NCBI RefSeq assembly: GCF_014236795.1
Contig: NZ_CP049017.1
Location: 4,680,642 to 4,744,641, forward strand
DNA length: 64,000 nucleotides
Source of the DNA: Xanthomonas theicola
Lineage (GTDB): Bacteria > Pseudomonadota > Gammaproteobacteria > Xanthomonadales > Xanthomonadaceae
Direction: 5' to 3'
Shown here: piece after piece, positions 1 through 8,135 of the stretch
Layout: each line of letters starts with the position of its first letter
Position numbering within the stretch: the stretch's first letter is position 1
Notes under the pieces: generated by a model
What the model was told of the DNA's origin: nothing
The model's database searches: none
The model's input: the letters and a program-made list of their open reading frames with translations, nothing else
Translations under genes and position numbers: made by a program

Positions 1-21
1 ACCGTTAAAGGATTCGACTCC

Positions 22-771
22 ATGGTTTTAGAGCTCCTTGCCGACCCCAACACCTGGCTGACGCTGCTGACGCTGAGCGCGTTGGAAATCGTGCTGGGCA
101 TCGACAACCTGGTGTTCATCTCCATCGCGGTGGGCAAGCTGCCGGAGGCGCAACGCCCGGCGGCGCGCAAGTTCGGCATCGCGGTGGCGTGCCTGACCCG
201 TATCGCGTTGCTGGTGTCGCTGGCGTTCCTGGCGCGGATGCAGGGCGAACTGTTCAGCGTCGCCGGCATGGGCATCTCGGTGCGCGATCTGGTGCTGATG
301 GTCGGCGGCGCGTTCCTGCTGGTGAAGGGCACGCTGGAGATCCGCGAGCTGATCACCGGCGGCGAAGACGCCGACCCGACCACCCGCAAGGCCTCGGGCG
401 TGTTCTGGAGGGTGATCGCGCAGATCGCGGTGATCGACATCGTGTTCTCGCTGGACTCGGTGATCACCGCGGTCGGCATGGCCCAGCACATCCCGGTGAT
501 GGTGGCGGCGGTGCTGCTGGCGGTGGCGGTGATGTTGCTGGCGGCCAACCCGCTGGGCCGCTTCATCGACGCCAACCCGACGGTGAAGATGCTGGCGCTG
601 GTGTTCATCCTGATGATCGGCGTGGTGCTGGTCCTGGACGGCCTCGACGTGCACGTGCCCAAGCCGTACATCTACGCGGCGATGGGCTTCTCGGTGCTGG
701 TGGAGTGGCTGAACCTGCTGATGCGCCGCCGCGCCGCCGCGCACGACGTGCCCGGCGCCGGCCAGTGGTGA
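22..771 (+). CDS. TerC family integral membrane protein
   Basis: The product is a 249-residue polytopic inner-membrane protein of the TerC family. It has the family's two acidic transmembrane signatures, EIVLGIDNLVFIS near residue 22 and DIVFSLDSVITAVGM near residue 139. Conserved Asp/Glu in these helices are thought to handle divalent metal ions, and relatives are linked to tellurite resistance or manganese export. There are about seven hydrophobic segments and the length is normal for the short TerC class. The ATG at 22 follows an AAAGGA ribosome site. It stands alone before the lemA cluster, so context does not define its substrate. Confidence 0.88.
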   Translation: MVLELLADPNTWLTLLTLSALEIVLGIDNLVFISIAVGKLPEAQRPAARKFGIAVACLTRIALLVSLAFLARMQGELFSVAGMGISVRDLVLMVGGAFLLVKGTLEIRELITGGEDADPTTRKASGVFWRVIAQIAVIDIVFSLDSVITAVGMAQHIPVMVAAVLLAVAVMLLAANPLGRFIDANPTVKMLALVFILMIGVVLVLDGLDVHVPKPYIYAAMGFSVLVEWLNLLMRRRAAAHDVPGAGQW

Positions 772-873
772 TCGGCCCGGCGGCGTAGTGCGCGGTAAGC
801 GCTGGCGCGGCCTGGCGGCTGCGTTTTCACGGCAGGCGTGGCAAGCTGCGCCCCTTTGCTGCCGGAGACCGCC

Positions 874-1509
874 ATGCGCCTGTTGTCCCGCTCGTTGTTC
901 CTCGCCGCCGTCGCGGCGCTGCTGTCCGGGTGCGGCTACAACGCGATCCAGCAGAAGGATGAGGCGGTCAAGGCCGGCTGGTCGGAGGTGCTGAACCAGT
1001 ACAAGCGCCGCGCCGACCTGATCCCCAACTTGGTCAATACGGTCAAGGGCTACGCCGACCAGGAACGCCAGGTGCTGACCGACGTGACCAATGCGCGCGC
1101 GCGGGTCGGCCAGGTTCAGGTCAACGCCGACGATGCAGCCTCGCTGCAGCGGTTCCAGCAGGCGCAGGGCGAATTGTCCGGCGCGCTGTCGCGGCTGCTG
1201 GTGGTCACCGAGAACTATCCCAACCTCAAGTCCGACCAGTCGTTCCGCGATCTGCAGGCGCAGTTGGAGGGTACCGAGAACCGCATCACCGTGGCCCGCG
1301 GCCGCTACATCCAGACGGTGCAGGACTACAACACCTACATCCGCTCGTTCCCGCAGGTCATCATCTCGAAGATCTTCGGCTACAAGGAAAAGCCGAACTT
1401 CAGCGTGGCCAACGAGGCGCAGATCAGCGAGGCGCCGGCGGTGAACTTCGGCCCCCGGCCGGCGCCGCCGCAACTGCGGCCATCGCCGCAGCCGGCGCCG
1501 GCGCAGTAG
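874..1509 (+). CDS. lemA: LemA family lipoprotein
   Basis: This is a 211-residue LemA-family protein. The start chosen is the ATG at 874, preceded by GGAG, because it gives a clean lipoprotein signal peptide ending in the lipobox LLSGC; an upstream in-frame ATG at 838 would mask it. The mature part is the usual LemA helical bundle, with YKRRADLIPNLVNTVKGYA near residue 45 and ENYPNLKSDQSF near residue 112. A Pro/Ala-rich tail ends the protein. LemA proteins are envelope proteins of poorly defined role that are commonly encoded beside TPM-domain (YgcG-like) proteins, as here. Confidence 0.9.
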   Translation: MRLLSRSLFLAAVAALLSGCGYNAIQQKDEAVKAGWSEVLNQYKRRADLIPNLVNTVKGYADQERQVLTDVTNARARVGQVQVNADDAASLQRFQQAQGELSGALSRLLVVTENYPNLKSDQSFRDLQAQLEGTENRITVARGRYIQTVQDYNTYIRSFPQVIISKIFGYKEKPNFSVANEAQISEAPAVNFGPRPAPPQLRPSPQPAPAQ

Positions 1510-1613
1510 GCGCAGCACGCCGCGGCGGCCGGCACCGCAGCGCGGCGCTGGCCGCCGCGGCGGTTTCTTCCCTTCGATGCCGCCGCGCGCCTATGCCGGG
1601 GCAGGAGTCTGCA

Positions 1614-2555
1614 ATGAGCGATGCGACGATCCACCTCCGCCAGGCGCGCCGTGGCCGGCGCGCCTGGATCGGGACGCTGCTGCTGGCGCTGCTGCCGTTG
1701 CTGGCCTGGGCGCAGGCGGCCGGCGAGGCGGCGATCCCGCCGCTGGACACGCCGGTGGTCGACACCACCGGGACCCTGCAGCCGGCCCAGCGCCAGCAGT
1801 TGGAGCAGCAGGCGTTGCAGTTGCAGCAACGCAAGGGCAGCCAGTTGCAGGTGCTGGTGGTCGCCAGCACCGCGCCGGACACGATCGAGCAGTACACCCA
1901 GCGGGTGTTCGACCAATGGCAGATCGGCCGCAAGGGCGTGGACGACGGCGTGCTGCTGGTGGTGGCCAAGGAGGACCGGCGCGTGCGCATCCAGCCCGGC
2001 TACGGCCTGGAAGGCGCGATTCCCGATGCCACCGCCAATCGCATCATCCAGGAGTATCTGGCGCCGCGGTTCCGTGCCGGCGACTACGGCGGCGGCATCG
2101 CCGAGGCCACCGCGATGCTGGTCAAGTTGATCGACGGCGAGCATTTGCCGGCCCCGGTGAGCACGCATGCGCCCGCGTCGGGTTCGGACAGCAGGCTGCC
2201 GCTCGGTTTCTTCGGTGGCCTGTTCGCCGCCTTCGTCGCGCAGCTGCTGTTCGCACGCGCGCCACGGCCGCTGCGCGGCGTGCTGGCCACGGTCGCCGGC
2301 GGCGGCGTCGGCCTGTTGTTGAGCCTGTCGCTGTTCGTCGGCGTGCTGACCGGCGCGATCGGGCTGGTGCTGGGCCTGCTGTCGGGCATGTCCCCGGGCC
2401 GCTCGGTCGGCGGCGGTGGCTGGGGACGCGGTGGCTTCGGTGGCGGCTTCGGCGGCTGGGGTGGGAGCGGTTGGGGCGGCGGTGGCAGTTCGGGCGGCGG
2501 CTGGGGCGGTGGCGGCGGCAGTTCGGGAGGCGGCGGCGCCTCGGGGAGCTGGTGA
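1614..2555 (+). CDS. TPM-domain (YgcG-like) membrane protein
   Basis: This 313-residue protein has an N-terminal hydrophobic signal segment, then a TPM domain (PPLDTPVVDTTGTL near residue 40, DDGVLLVVAKEDRRVRIQPG near residue 110), two hydrophobic stretches around residues 195-255, and a very glycine/serine/tryptophan-rich C-terminus. This is the standard architecture of YgcG/TPM proteins that partner LemA. The ATG at 1614 has GCAGGAG upstream and is preferred over an in-frame ATG 21 bases earlier. The stop overlaps the next start (TGATG), indicating translational coupling. The function of the family in envelope or phospholipid homeostasis is unsettled. Confidence 0.87.
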   Translation: MSDATIHLRQARRGRRAWIGTLLLALLPLLAWAQAAGEAAIPPLDTPVVDTTGTLQPAQRQQLEQQALQLQQRKGSQLQVLVVASTAPDTIEQYTQRVFDQWQIGRKGVDDGVLLVVAKEDRRVRIQPGYGLEGAIPDATANRIIQEYLAPRFRAGDYGGGIAEATAMLVKLIDGEHLPAPVSTHAPASGSDSRLPLGFFGGLFAAFVAQLLFARAPRPLRGVLATVAGGGVGLLLSLSLFVGVLTGAIGLVLGLLSGMSPGRSVGGGGWGRGGFGGGFGGWGGSGWGGGGSSGGGWGGGGGSSGGGGASGSW

Positions 2556-3046
2556 TGCGGCTGCTGCGCCATCTGTTCGCGCCGCCGGCGCACACCCTGT
2601 TCCCGGACGCCAGCCTGGAGCGCATCGGCGCGGCGATCGCCGCCGGCGAGCGCCTGCACCGCGGGCAGGTGATGTTCGCGGTCGAATCGGCGCTGGCGCC
2701 GGCGGCGGCGCTGCGCGGCATGGCGCCGCGCACCCGCGCCGAGCAAGCCTTCGCGCAGTTGCGCACCTGGGACACCCAGGCCAACAACGGCGTGTTGATC
2801 TACCTGCTGCTGGCCGAGCATCGCATCGAGATCGTGGCCGACCGCGGCCTGCATGGATGCGTCGACGCGGCGCAATGGCGCCAGGTCTGCGCGGTGATCG
2901 AACGCGACATGCGCGCAGGCCAGCCCGAGCAGGCAGTGATCGCCGGGGTCGCGGCGGTGTCGGCGCTGCTGGCCGCGCATTTTCCGGCGCAACCGGGTCA
3001 GGCCGAGCGCGACGAACTGCCGAATCGACCGCAACGGCTGGATTGA
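2555..3046 (+). CDS. Second TPM-domain protein
   Basis: This 163-residue TPM-domain protein starts at the ATG embedded in the stop of the preceding gene (TGATG). It lacks an obvious signal peptide. The core TPM features are present: AEQAFAQLRTWDTQANNGVL near residue 65, and LLAEHRIEIVADRGLHG followed by W and C residues. It looks like the soluble third member of the lemA-TPM-TPM operon found in many Gram-negatives. The biochemical role is unknown. The C-terminus (AERDELPNRPQRLD) is the usual short polar tail of these proteins. Confidence 0.83.
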   Translation: MRLLRHLFAPPAHTLFPDASLERIGAAIAAGERLHRGQVMFAVESALAPAAALRGMAPRTRAEQAFAQLRTWDTQANNGVLIYLLLAEHRIEIVADRGLHGCVDAAQWRQVCAVIERDMRAGQPEQAVIAGVAAVSALLAAHFPAQPGQAERDELPNRPQRLD

Positions 3047-3087
3047 GTGCCGGCGCGGCATGGCGCCGCGCCGGCGGCGGCCGGGCA

Positions 3088-3247
3088 TGCCGGCAGATGA
3101 AGCGCAGCGCCATCGGCGCCGGCCGCCATCGAGGCAGTGGCCGGCGCCGATGGCAGACGCTTGCGCCTGCCGGCAGATGAAGCCTAGCGTCGCCCGTGTG
3201 GATCGCGACCGCGGCAGTGGCCGGTGCCGATGGCAGAATAGACGCCC
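3088..3247 (+). repeat. Two-copy imperfect 80-bp tandem repeat upstream of lgt
   Basis: Two direct copies with an 80-base period begin at 3088 and 3168. Both start TGCCGGCAGATGAAGC and both contain GGCAGTGGCCGG.GCCGATGGCAGA near their ends. The middle is more divergent. The second copy ends 24 bases before the lgt start codon, so the array occupies the whole leader between the TPM operon and lgt. No convincing gene is seen in it. Confidence 0.75.
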
Positions 3248-3271
3248 TTCACCCCCGGCCGACGTTCCCGC

Positions 3272-4153
3272 ATGACCTATCTCCACCAGATCGACCCCAT
3301 CGCCTTCTCGCTCGGCCCGGTGAAGGTGCATTGGTATGGACTGATGTACCTGGCCGCCTTTGCGTCGGCGTGGTGGCTGGGACGCCGACGCATCCGTGCT
3401 GGCCGCCTGCCCGGCGTGGACATGGAGGGGTTCTCCGACCTGCTGTTCTACGCGATGCTCGGCGTGGTGCTGGGCGGGCGCATCGGCTACATGCTGTTCT
3501 ACGCGCTGGGCGATTTCCTCGCCAACCCGCTGCTGATCTTCAAGGTGTGGGACGGCGGCATGAGCTTCCACGGCGGCCTGATCGGCGTGCTGGCGGCCGC
3601 GGCCTGGTGGTCGCGCAAGTCGCGCCTGCATTTCTTCGACACGATGGATTTCGTCGCGCCGCTGGTGCCGCTGGGGCTGGGCTTGGGCCGCGTCGGCAAC
3701 TTCGTCGGCGGCGAGCTGTGGGGCAAGTTCACCGAGGCCGGTTGGGGCGTGATCTTCCCGCGGACGCCGGAGCTGCAGGATTGGCCGCTGGCGCGGATCC
3801 AGGCGCAGTACGCGAGCGGCGCGCTCGACAGGTTCGCGCGGCATCCGTCGCAGCTGTACGAGGCGGCGCTGGAAGGTCTGGTGCTGTTTGCGGTGCTGTG
3901 GGCGTTCTCGCTGCGGCCGCGCGCGCGCTATGCGGTGTCCGGCCTGTTCGCGCTGCTGTACGGCGTGTTCCGCTTCGCGGTGGAGTTCGTGCGCGTGCCG
4001 GATGCGCCGATCGGCTACCTGGCGTTCCAGTGGCTGACCATGGGCCAGATCCTGAGCACGCCGCTGATCCTGCTGGGCCTGTTCCTGTTGTGGCGCTCGC
4101 GCCGCGCGCCGGTGCTGCAGCCGGCGCCCACGGCGGCGGAGGGCAAGGCATGA
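3272..4153 (+). CDS. lgt: Prolipoprotein diacylglyceryl transferase
   Basis: Lgt transfers the diacylglyceryl group of phosphatidylglycerol to the lipobox cysteine of prolipoproteins in the inner membrane. The 293-residue product has about seven hydrophobic segments. Family motifs are visible: YGLMYLAAF with the HWYG start near residue 22, [10 protein letters not shown] near residue 69, [11 protein letters not shown] near residue 93, the Lgt signature [17 protein letters not shown] near residue 130, and HPSQLYEA near residue 190. It precedes thyA with an ATGA overlap, the usual lgt-thyA pairing in proteobacteria. Confidence 0.97.
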   Translation: MTYLHQIDPIAFSLGPVKVHWYGLMYLAAFASAWWLGRRRIRAGRLPGVDMEGFSDLLFYAMLGVVLGGRIGYMLFYALGDFLANPLLIFKVWDGGMSFHGGLIGVLAAAAWWSRKSRLHFFDTMDFVAPLVPLGLGLGRVGNFVGGELWGKFTEAGWGVIFPRTPELQDWPLARIQAQYASGALDRFARHPSQLYEAALEGLVLFAVLWAFSLRPRARYAVSGLFALLYGVFRFAVEFVRVPDAPIGYLAFQWLTMGQILSTPLILLGLFLLWRSRRAPVLQPAPTAAEGKA

Positions 4154-4944
4154 AGGCCTACCTGGACCTGCTGCGCCACGTGCTCGACCACGGCGCGGAG
4201 AAATCCGACCGCACCGGCACCGGCACGCGCAGCGTGTTCGGTTGGCAGCTGCGCTTCGACCTCGACGCCGGCTTCCCGCTGGTGACCACCAAGAAGCTGC
4301 ACCTGCGCTCGATCGTGCATGAACTGCTGTGGTTCCTGAAGGGCGAGACCAATATCGCCTACCTGAAGGACAACAAGGTCGGCATCTGGGACGAATGGGC
4401 CGACGCGCAGGGCGAACTCGGCCCGGTGTACGGCAAGCAGTGGAGGCGCTGGACCGGTGCGGACGGCCGCGAGATCGACCAGATGCAATGGCTGGTGGAC
4501 GAGATCAAGCGCAATCCCGATTCGCGGCGGCTGGTGGTCAGTGCCTGGAACGTGGCCGAATTGCCGCAGATGGCGCTGATGCCGTGCCACAGCCTGTTCC
4601 AGTTCTACGTGGCCGACGGCAGGCTCAGCTGCCAGCTGTACCAGCGCAGCGGCGACATCTTCCTCGGCGTGCCGTTCAACATCGCCAGCTATGCGCTGCT
4701 GACCCACATGGTGGCGCAGGCCACCGGCCTGGGCGTGGGCGATTTCGTGCACACGCTGGGCGACGCGCACCTGTATTCCAACCACGTCGCGCAGGCGCGC
4801 GAGCAGCTGGCGCGCACGCCGCGGCCGCTGCCGACGCTGCGCCTGAATCCCGCGGTCACCGACCTGTTCGGATTCACCTACGACGACATCGCGATCGAGG
4901 GTTACGACCCGCATCCGACGATCAAGGCGCCGGTGGCGGTATGA
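4150..4944 (+). CDS. thyA: Thymidylate synthase
   Basis: ThyA methylates dUMP to dTMP using 5,10-methylenetetrahydrofolate. The 264-residue length equals that of the E. coli enzyme. The active-site region [17 protein letters not shown] carries the catalytic Cys near residue 146. [19 protein letters not shown] and the Arg-rich dUMP phosphate loop NPDSRRLVV are also present. The ATG at 4150 overlaps the lgt stop (ATGA). It lies directly before folA, which regenerates the tetrahydrofolate consumed here. Confidence 0.98.
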   Translation: MKAYLDLLRHVLDHGAEKSDRTGTGTRSVFGWQLRFDLDAGFPLVTTKKLHLRSIVHELLWFLKGETNIAYLKDNKVGIWDEWADAQGELGPVYGKQWRRWTGADGREIDQMQWLVDEIKRNPDSRRLVVSAWNVAELPQMALMPCHSLFQFYVADGRLSCQLYQRSGDIFLGVPFNIASYALLTHMVAQATGLGVGDFVHTLGDAHLYSNHVAQAREQLARTPRPLPTLRLNPAVTDLFGFTYDDIAIEGYDPHPTIKAPVAV

Positions 4945-4950
4945 GTCGCC

Positions 4951-5040
4951 GGGACTGGGGACTGGGGACTGGGGACCCGGAAAAAGCCGCGGTCTCGGTA
5001 GAGACGGATGTGTGCGAGTCCCCGGTCCCCGGTCCCGGGG
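4951..5040 (+). repeat. GGGACTG-array inverted-repeat element between thyA and folA
   Basis: The left arm at 4951-4976 is an array of the 7-mer GGGACTG (three full copies plus GGGACC). The right arm at about 5018-5040 is the complementary GTCCCCG array. The two arms could fold into a long GC-rich hairpin with a loop of about 40 bases. The element lies in frame inside the upstream extension of the folA reading frame. It resembles the intergenic repeats scattered in Xanthomonas genomes. Confidence 0.75.
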
Positions 5041-5045
5041 CCCGA

Positions 5046-5546
5046 GTGAGCCTGATCGCCGCGCTCGACCGCGGCAACGCCATCGGCCGCGACAACGACC
5101 TGCCGTGGCGCTTGCCGGACGACCTGAAGCGCTTCAAGGCGCTGACCCTGGGCAAGCCGGTGCTGATGGGGCGCAAGACCGCGCAGTCGCTGGGGCGCGC
5201 GCTGCCGGGGCGCCTGAACCTGGTGATGACGCGCTCGGGGCAGGTGCCGTTCGCGGGCATGCAGGCGGTGGCTTCGCTGCAGGCGGCGATCGCGGTGGCG
5301 CAGGCGAGCGGGGCGGAAGAACTGTCGGTGATCGGCGGTGGCGACATCTTCGCCCTGGCCTTGCCGCGCGCCGACATGCTGTACCTGACCCACGTGGACA
5401 CGCTGGTCGAGCGCGCCGATGCGCATTTCCCGGCGTTCGATCCGGCGCAGTGGGAGGTCGTGGCGCGGCAGCCGCACGCGGCCGATGCCAGGCACGCGCT
5501 GGCGTTCGAGTTCGTGGATTACCGGTGCCGGCGCGGCGCGCCGTAG
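5046..5546 (+). CDS. folA: Dihydrofolate reductase
   Basis: FolA reduces dihydrofolate to tetrahydrofolate with NADPH. Typical DHFR features are SLIAALDRGNAIGRDNDLPW at the N-terminus, DLKRFKALTLGKPVLMGRKT (NADPH and folate contacts), LVMTRSG, and ELSVIGGGDIFALAL near residue 95. I chose the GTG at 5046, which gives a 166-residue protein of normal family length starting right at the first beta strand. An ATG at 4941 overlapping the thyA stop is in frame. It would add 35 residues encoded by the hairpin repeat element. Confidence 0.93.
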   Translation: MSLIAALDRGNAIGRDNDLPWRLPDDLKRFKALTLGKPVLMGRKTAQSLGRALPGRLNLVMTRSGQVPFAGMQAVASLQAAIAVAQASGAEELSVIGGGDIFALALPRADMLYLTHVDTLVERADAHFPAFDPAQWEVVARQPHAADARHALAFEFVDYRCRRGAP

Positions 5547-5676
5547 CGCAGTCGTGTTGGTGCTTGGAGGGCCGTGAGGCTGTTGCGGGGCTTCTGCCAC
5601 AGCTGGCATCGCAGTAGCGGCAGGAAGTTTCCGGGGCAGGTTCTTGCCGTCGGCGCAGTCTTGAGCCGAGTTTTGT

Positions 5677-5738
5677 AGGAGCGGCTTCAGCCGCGACGGG
5701 CTTTACCGGTAGTGCCCGTCGCGGCTGAAGCCGCTCCT
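5677..5738. repeat. Intergenic palindromic repeat (25-bp perfect arms)
   Basis: The arms at 5677-5701 and 5714-5738 are perfectly complementary over 25 bases and separated by 12. The core reads GGAGCGGCTTCAGCCGCGAC. The element lies between the convergent genes folA and apaH. It could act as a bidirectional transcription stop or be a REP-type mobile palindrome. Related copies occur at 17845-17943 and 62986-63020. Confidence 0.85.
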
Positions 5739-5803
5739 GCAGAGGTCGGATCTGGACCGAAATGTGCGGTGGTCATGCGCAGCCCGCTTGCCGCGAGCAG
5801 CTG

Positions 5804-6730
5804 TTAGTCCTGAGCGGGCGATGGCGGTGTGGCTGCCGCAGCACCCGCGCCGCGTCCGGGGCCGGGCCGACGCCGCGGCGGCCGCGCGCGGGGCACCGGC
5901 GGCGGGCCTTCGACCGGGCGTCCCGGTACCTGCACGATCTGCAGGTCTTCGCCGTCCAGCCGCAGCGCGGTGAGCTTGCCGCCCCACACCGCGCCGGTGT
6001 CGATCGCGTGCACGCTCTGGGTGATGGTCAGGCCCAGCGTCGACCAGTGGCCGCAGACGATCTTCAGGTCGCGCTCGGCGCGGCCAGGCACTTCGAACCA
6101 GGGGTACAGGCCCTGCGCCTGGGTGCCCGGGGTGCCTTTCTCCTCGAACGCGATACGTCCGCGCGGAGTGCAGTAGCGGGCCCGGGTGAACAGGTTGATG
6201 ATCGCGCGCGCGCGGTCATAGCCGGTTAGCCCCGGCGACCAGGCCGGGCGGTCGCCGTACATGTTGCGGAACAGCTTGCGGTAGCCGCTGCCGTGCAGCT
6301 GCTGCTCGACCTCGCGCGCATGCTTCTCGGCCAGGGTGGTGGTCCACTTCGGCGCCAGGCCGGCGTGGATCATCATCCAGCCCAGTTCGCGGTCGGCATG
6401 CAGCAGCTTCTGCATGCGCAGCCAGGTCAGCAGCTCGTCGCGGTCCTCGGCCAGCACGATGCGCTGCAGGTCCGGATTGACCTTGCGCTGCTCGTCCGGG
6501 CTGCGTTCGCCGATCGCCAGCAGCGACAGGTCGTGGTTGCCCAGCACCACGACGCTGTGCGCGCGCAGCGAGTGCACCAGGCGCAAGGTTTCCAGCGACT
6601 GCCCGCCGCGGTTGACCAGGTCGCCGCAGAACCACAGTCGGTCCACCGCCGGGTCGAAGCGGATCTTCTCCAGCAGCCGCTGGGTGATGTCGTAGCAACC
6701 CTGCAGGTCGCCGATGGCCCACACGCTCAT
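5804..6730 (-). CDS. apaH: Symmetrical bis(5'-nucleosyl)-tetraphosphatase
   Basis: ApaH hydrolyses diadenosine tetraphosphate to two ADP. The calcineurin-like metallophosphatase motifs are clear: VWAIGDLQGCYD at the N-terminus (GDxxG), FCGDLVNRGGQSLETLR near residue 34 (GDxxxRG), and VVVLGNHDLSLLAIG near residue 61 (GNHD). The 308-residue length exceeds the roughly 280 of E. coli because of a Pro/Arg/Ala-rich tail after residue 270. It is the last gene of the lptD-surA-pdxA-rsmA-apaG-apaH run and starts 10 bases after the apaG stop. Confidence 0.96.
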   Translation of the reverse strand: MSVWAIGDLQGCYDITQRLLEKIRFDPAVDRLWFCGDLVNRGGQSLETLRLVHSLRAHSVVVLGNHDLSLLAIGERSPDEQRKVNPDLQRIVLAEDRDELLTWLRMQKLLHADRELGWMMIHAGLAPKWTTTLAEKHAREVEQQLHGSGYRKLFRNMYGDRPAWSPGLTGYDRARAIINLFTRARYCTPRGRIAFEEKGTPGTQAQGLYPWFEVPGRAERDLKIVCGHWSTLGLTITQSVHAIDTGAVWGGKLTALRLDGEDLQIVQVPGRPVEGPPPVPRARPPRRRPGPGRGAGAAAATPPSPAQD

Positions 6731-6740
6731 GCCGACGCCA

Positions 6741-7124
6741 TCAGTGCAGGGTCCGCGGCACGGTCAGCACGAATGTCGCGACCTGGGCGACGAAATGGGT
6801 GCCGTCGTCGGCTTGCATGTCGTAGTGGCCGCGCATCGTGCCGTGCTCGGTCTCCAGCATCAGCCCGGAGGTGTAGCGGAAGTCCTCGCCGGGCCGCAGC
6901 CGCGGCTGTTCGCCGACCACGCCGTCGCCGTCCACGCGTTCCACGCGGCCGTTGCCGTCGGTGATTTCCCAGTGCCGGGCGATCAGCCGCGCAGCGACGC
7001 GGCCGCGGTTGTGGATGCGGATGGTGTAGGCGAACGCGTAGCGTCCGTCCTCCGGCACCGATTGGTTGTCGAGGAATCGGGGCGAGACTTCGACCTCGAT
7101 CCGGTAGGGGGCGTCATCGTTCAT
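6741..7124 (-). CDS. apaG: ApaG protein (Co2+/Mg2+ efflux-associated)
   Basis: This is a 127-residue ApaG/F-box-A-like domain protein with an Ig-like beta sandwich. The ATG at 7124 gives the expected size. An upstream in-frame extension of 45 codons is Arg-rich and unlike the family. Recognisable parts are [20 protein letters not shown] near residue 14, [20 protein letters not shown] near residue 49, [20 protein letters not shown] and [15 protein letters not shown]. It sits between rsmA and apaH as in most gammaproteobacteria. The molecular function is not established, although apaG mutants are linked to metal sensitivity. Confidence 0.95.
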   Translation of the reverse strand: MNDDAPYRIEVEVSPRFLDNQSVPEDGRYAFAYTIRIHNRGRVAARLIARHWEITDGNGRVERVDGDGVVGEQPRLRPGEDFRYTSGLMLETEHGTMRGHYDMQADDGTHFVAQVATFVLTVPRTLH

Positions 7125-7283
7125 GCCCACAGTGTAAGCAAAGCTGGCGCAGGAAGGGACCTGCGGCCGTCCACGCGCGCGGCGCAGTCCGGCAGCGCGT
7201 TCGATCGTGCGGCGACCCTGCGCAGGATCGACTGTCTCGTGGCGGCGGTCGGGGCGCACACGGACGCCGGTGCGATGCGCGCT

Positions 7284-8078
7284 TCATGCCTGCGCCACGT
7301 TGGCCAGGCGCACGAAATCGGCGACCTCCAGCTGCTCGGCGCGCGCGTCCGGGCGCACCCCGGCCGCCTCGAACTGGGCGGCATCGCAGACCCCGCCCAG
7401 CGCATTGCGCAAGGTCTTGCGGCGCTGCCCGAAGGCCGCGCGCACCACGTCGGCGAAGCGCCGCGGATCGGCGATGCCGATGTCCTGCGGCGCATGCGGC
7501 ACCAGCCGCACCACCGCCGAATCCACCCTCGGCGGCGGCCGGAACGCGCCCGGCGGCACCACGAACAGCGCGGTCACCTCGCAGTACGCCTGCAGCATCA
7601 CGCTGAGCCGGCCGTAGACCTTGTTGCCCGGCGCGGCGGCCATGCGCTCGACCACTTCCTTCTGCAGCATGAAGTGCATGTCGGCGATCGCCGCGGCGTG
7701 GTCCAGCGCATGGAACAGGATCGGCGAGGAGATGTTGTAGGGCAGGTTGCCGAGCAGGCGGATCCGGCCGGCGCCGGCCAGTCCGGCGAAGTCCACCGAC
7801 AGCACGTCGCGGTTGAGGAGGGTGAGTTCGCCGACCCCGGCGGCCGCGGCGGTCAGCGGCGCGATCAGGTCGCGGTCGAATTCGATCACGGTCAGGCGCC
7901 CATGGCGGCGCAGTAGCGGGAAGGTGATCGCGCCCTGGCCGGGGCCGATCTCGACCAGCAGGTCGCCCGCCTTGGGATTGACCGCGCGCACGATGCTGTC
8001 GATGTAGTGGCGGTCGCTGAGGAAGTGCTGGCCGAGCGATTTCTTGGCCGGGGCGTCGAAGCCGAGGGAGGAAGTCAT
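7284..8078 (-). CDS. rsmA: 16S rRNA (adenine1518/1519-N6)-dimethyltransferase
   Basis: RsmA (KsgA) dimethylates two adjacent adenosines in the 3' terminal helix of 16S rRNA late in 30S assembly. The 264-residue protein has the SAM-binding loop LVEIGPGQGAITFPLL near residue 41, the catalytic NLPYNISSPI near residue 112, and the family start AKKSLGQHFLSD. Length and motifs are normal. It lies between pdxA and apaG, the classic operon position. Confidence 0.97.
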   Translation of the reverse strand: MTSSLGFDAPAKKSLGQHFLSDRHYIDSIVRAVNPKAGDLLVEIGPGQGAITFPLLRRHGRLTVIEFDRDLIAPLTAAAAGVGELTLLNRDVLSVDFAGLAGAGRIRLLGNLPYNISSPILFHALDHAAAIADMHFMLQKEVVERMAAAPGNKVYGRLSVMLQAYCEVTALFVVPPGAFRPPPRVDSAVVRLVPHAPQDIGIADPRRFADVVRAAFGQRRKTLRNALGGVCDAAQFEAAGVRPDARAEQLEVADFVRLANVAQA

Positions 8079-8135
8079 GCGTGCATCTTATCGGGATGGG
8101 GGGCGGGGATGGCTCGAGGCCACCCGGAGCCGCTC

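Noticed and set aside
28..1518. Long antisense frame over the TerC and lemA genes (and similar frames over most genes)
   Set aside because: High GC makes long antisense frames common. These products are Arg/His/Ala/Gln-rich, have no motifs, and mirror clearly real genes.
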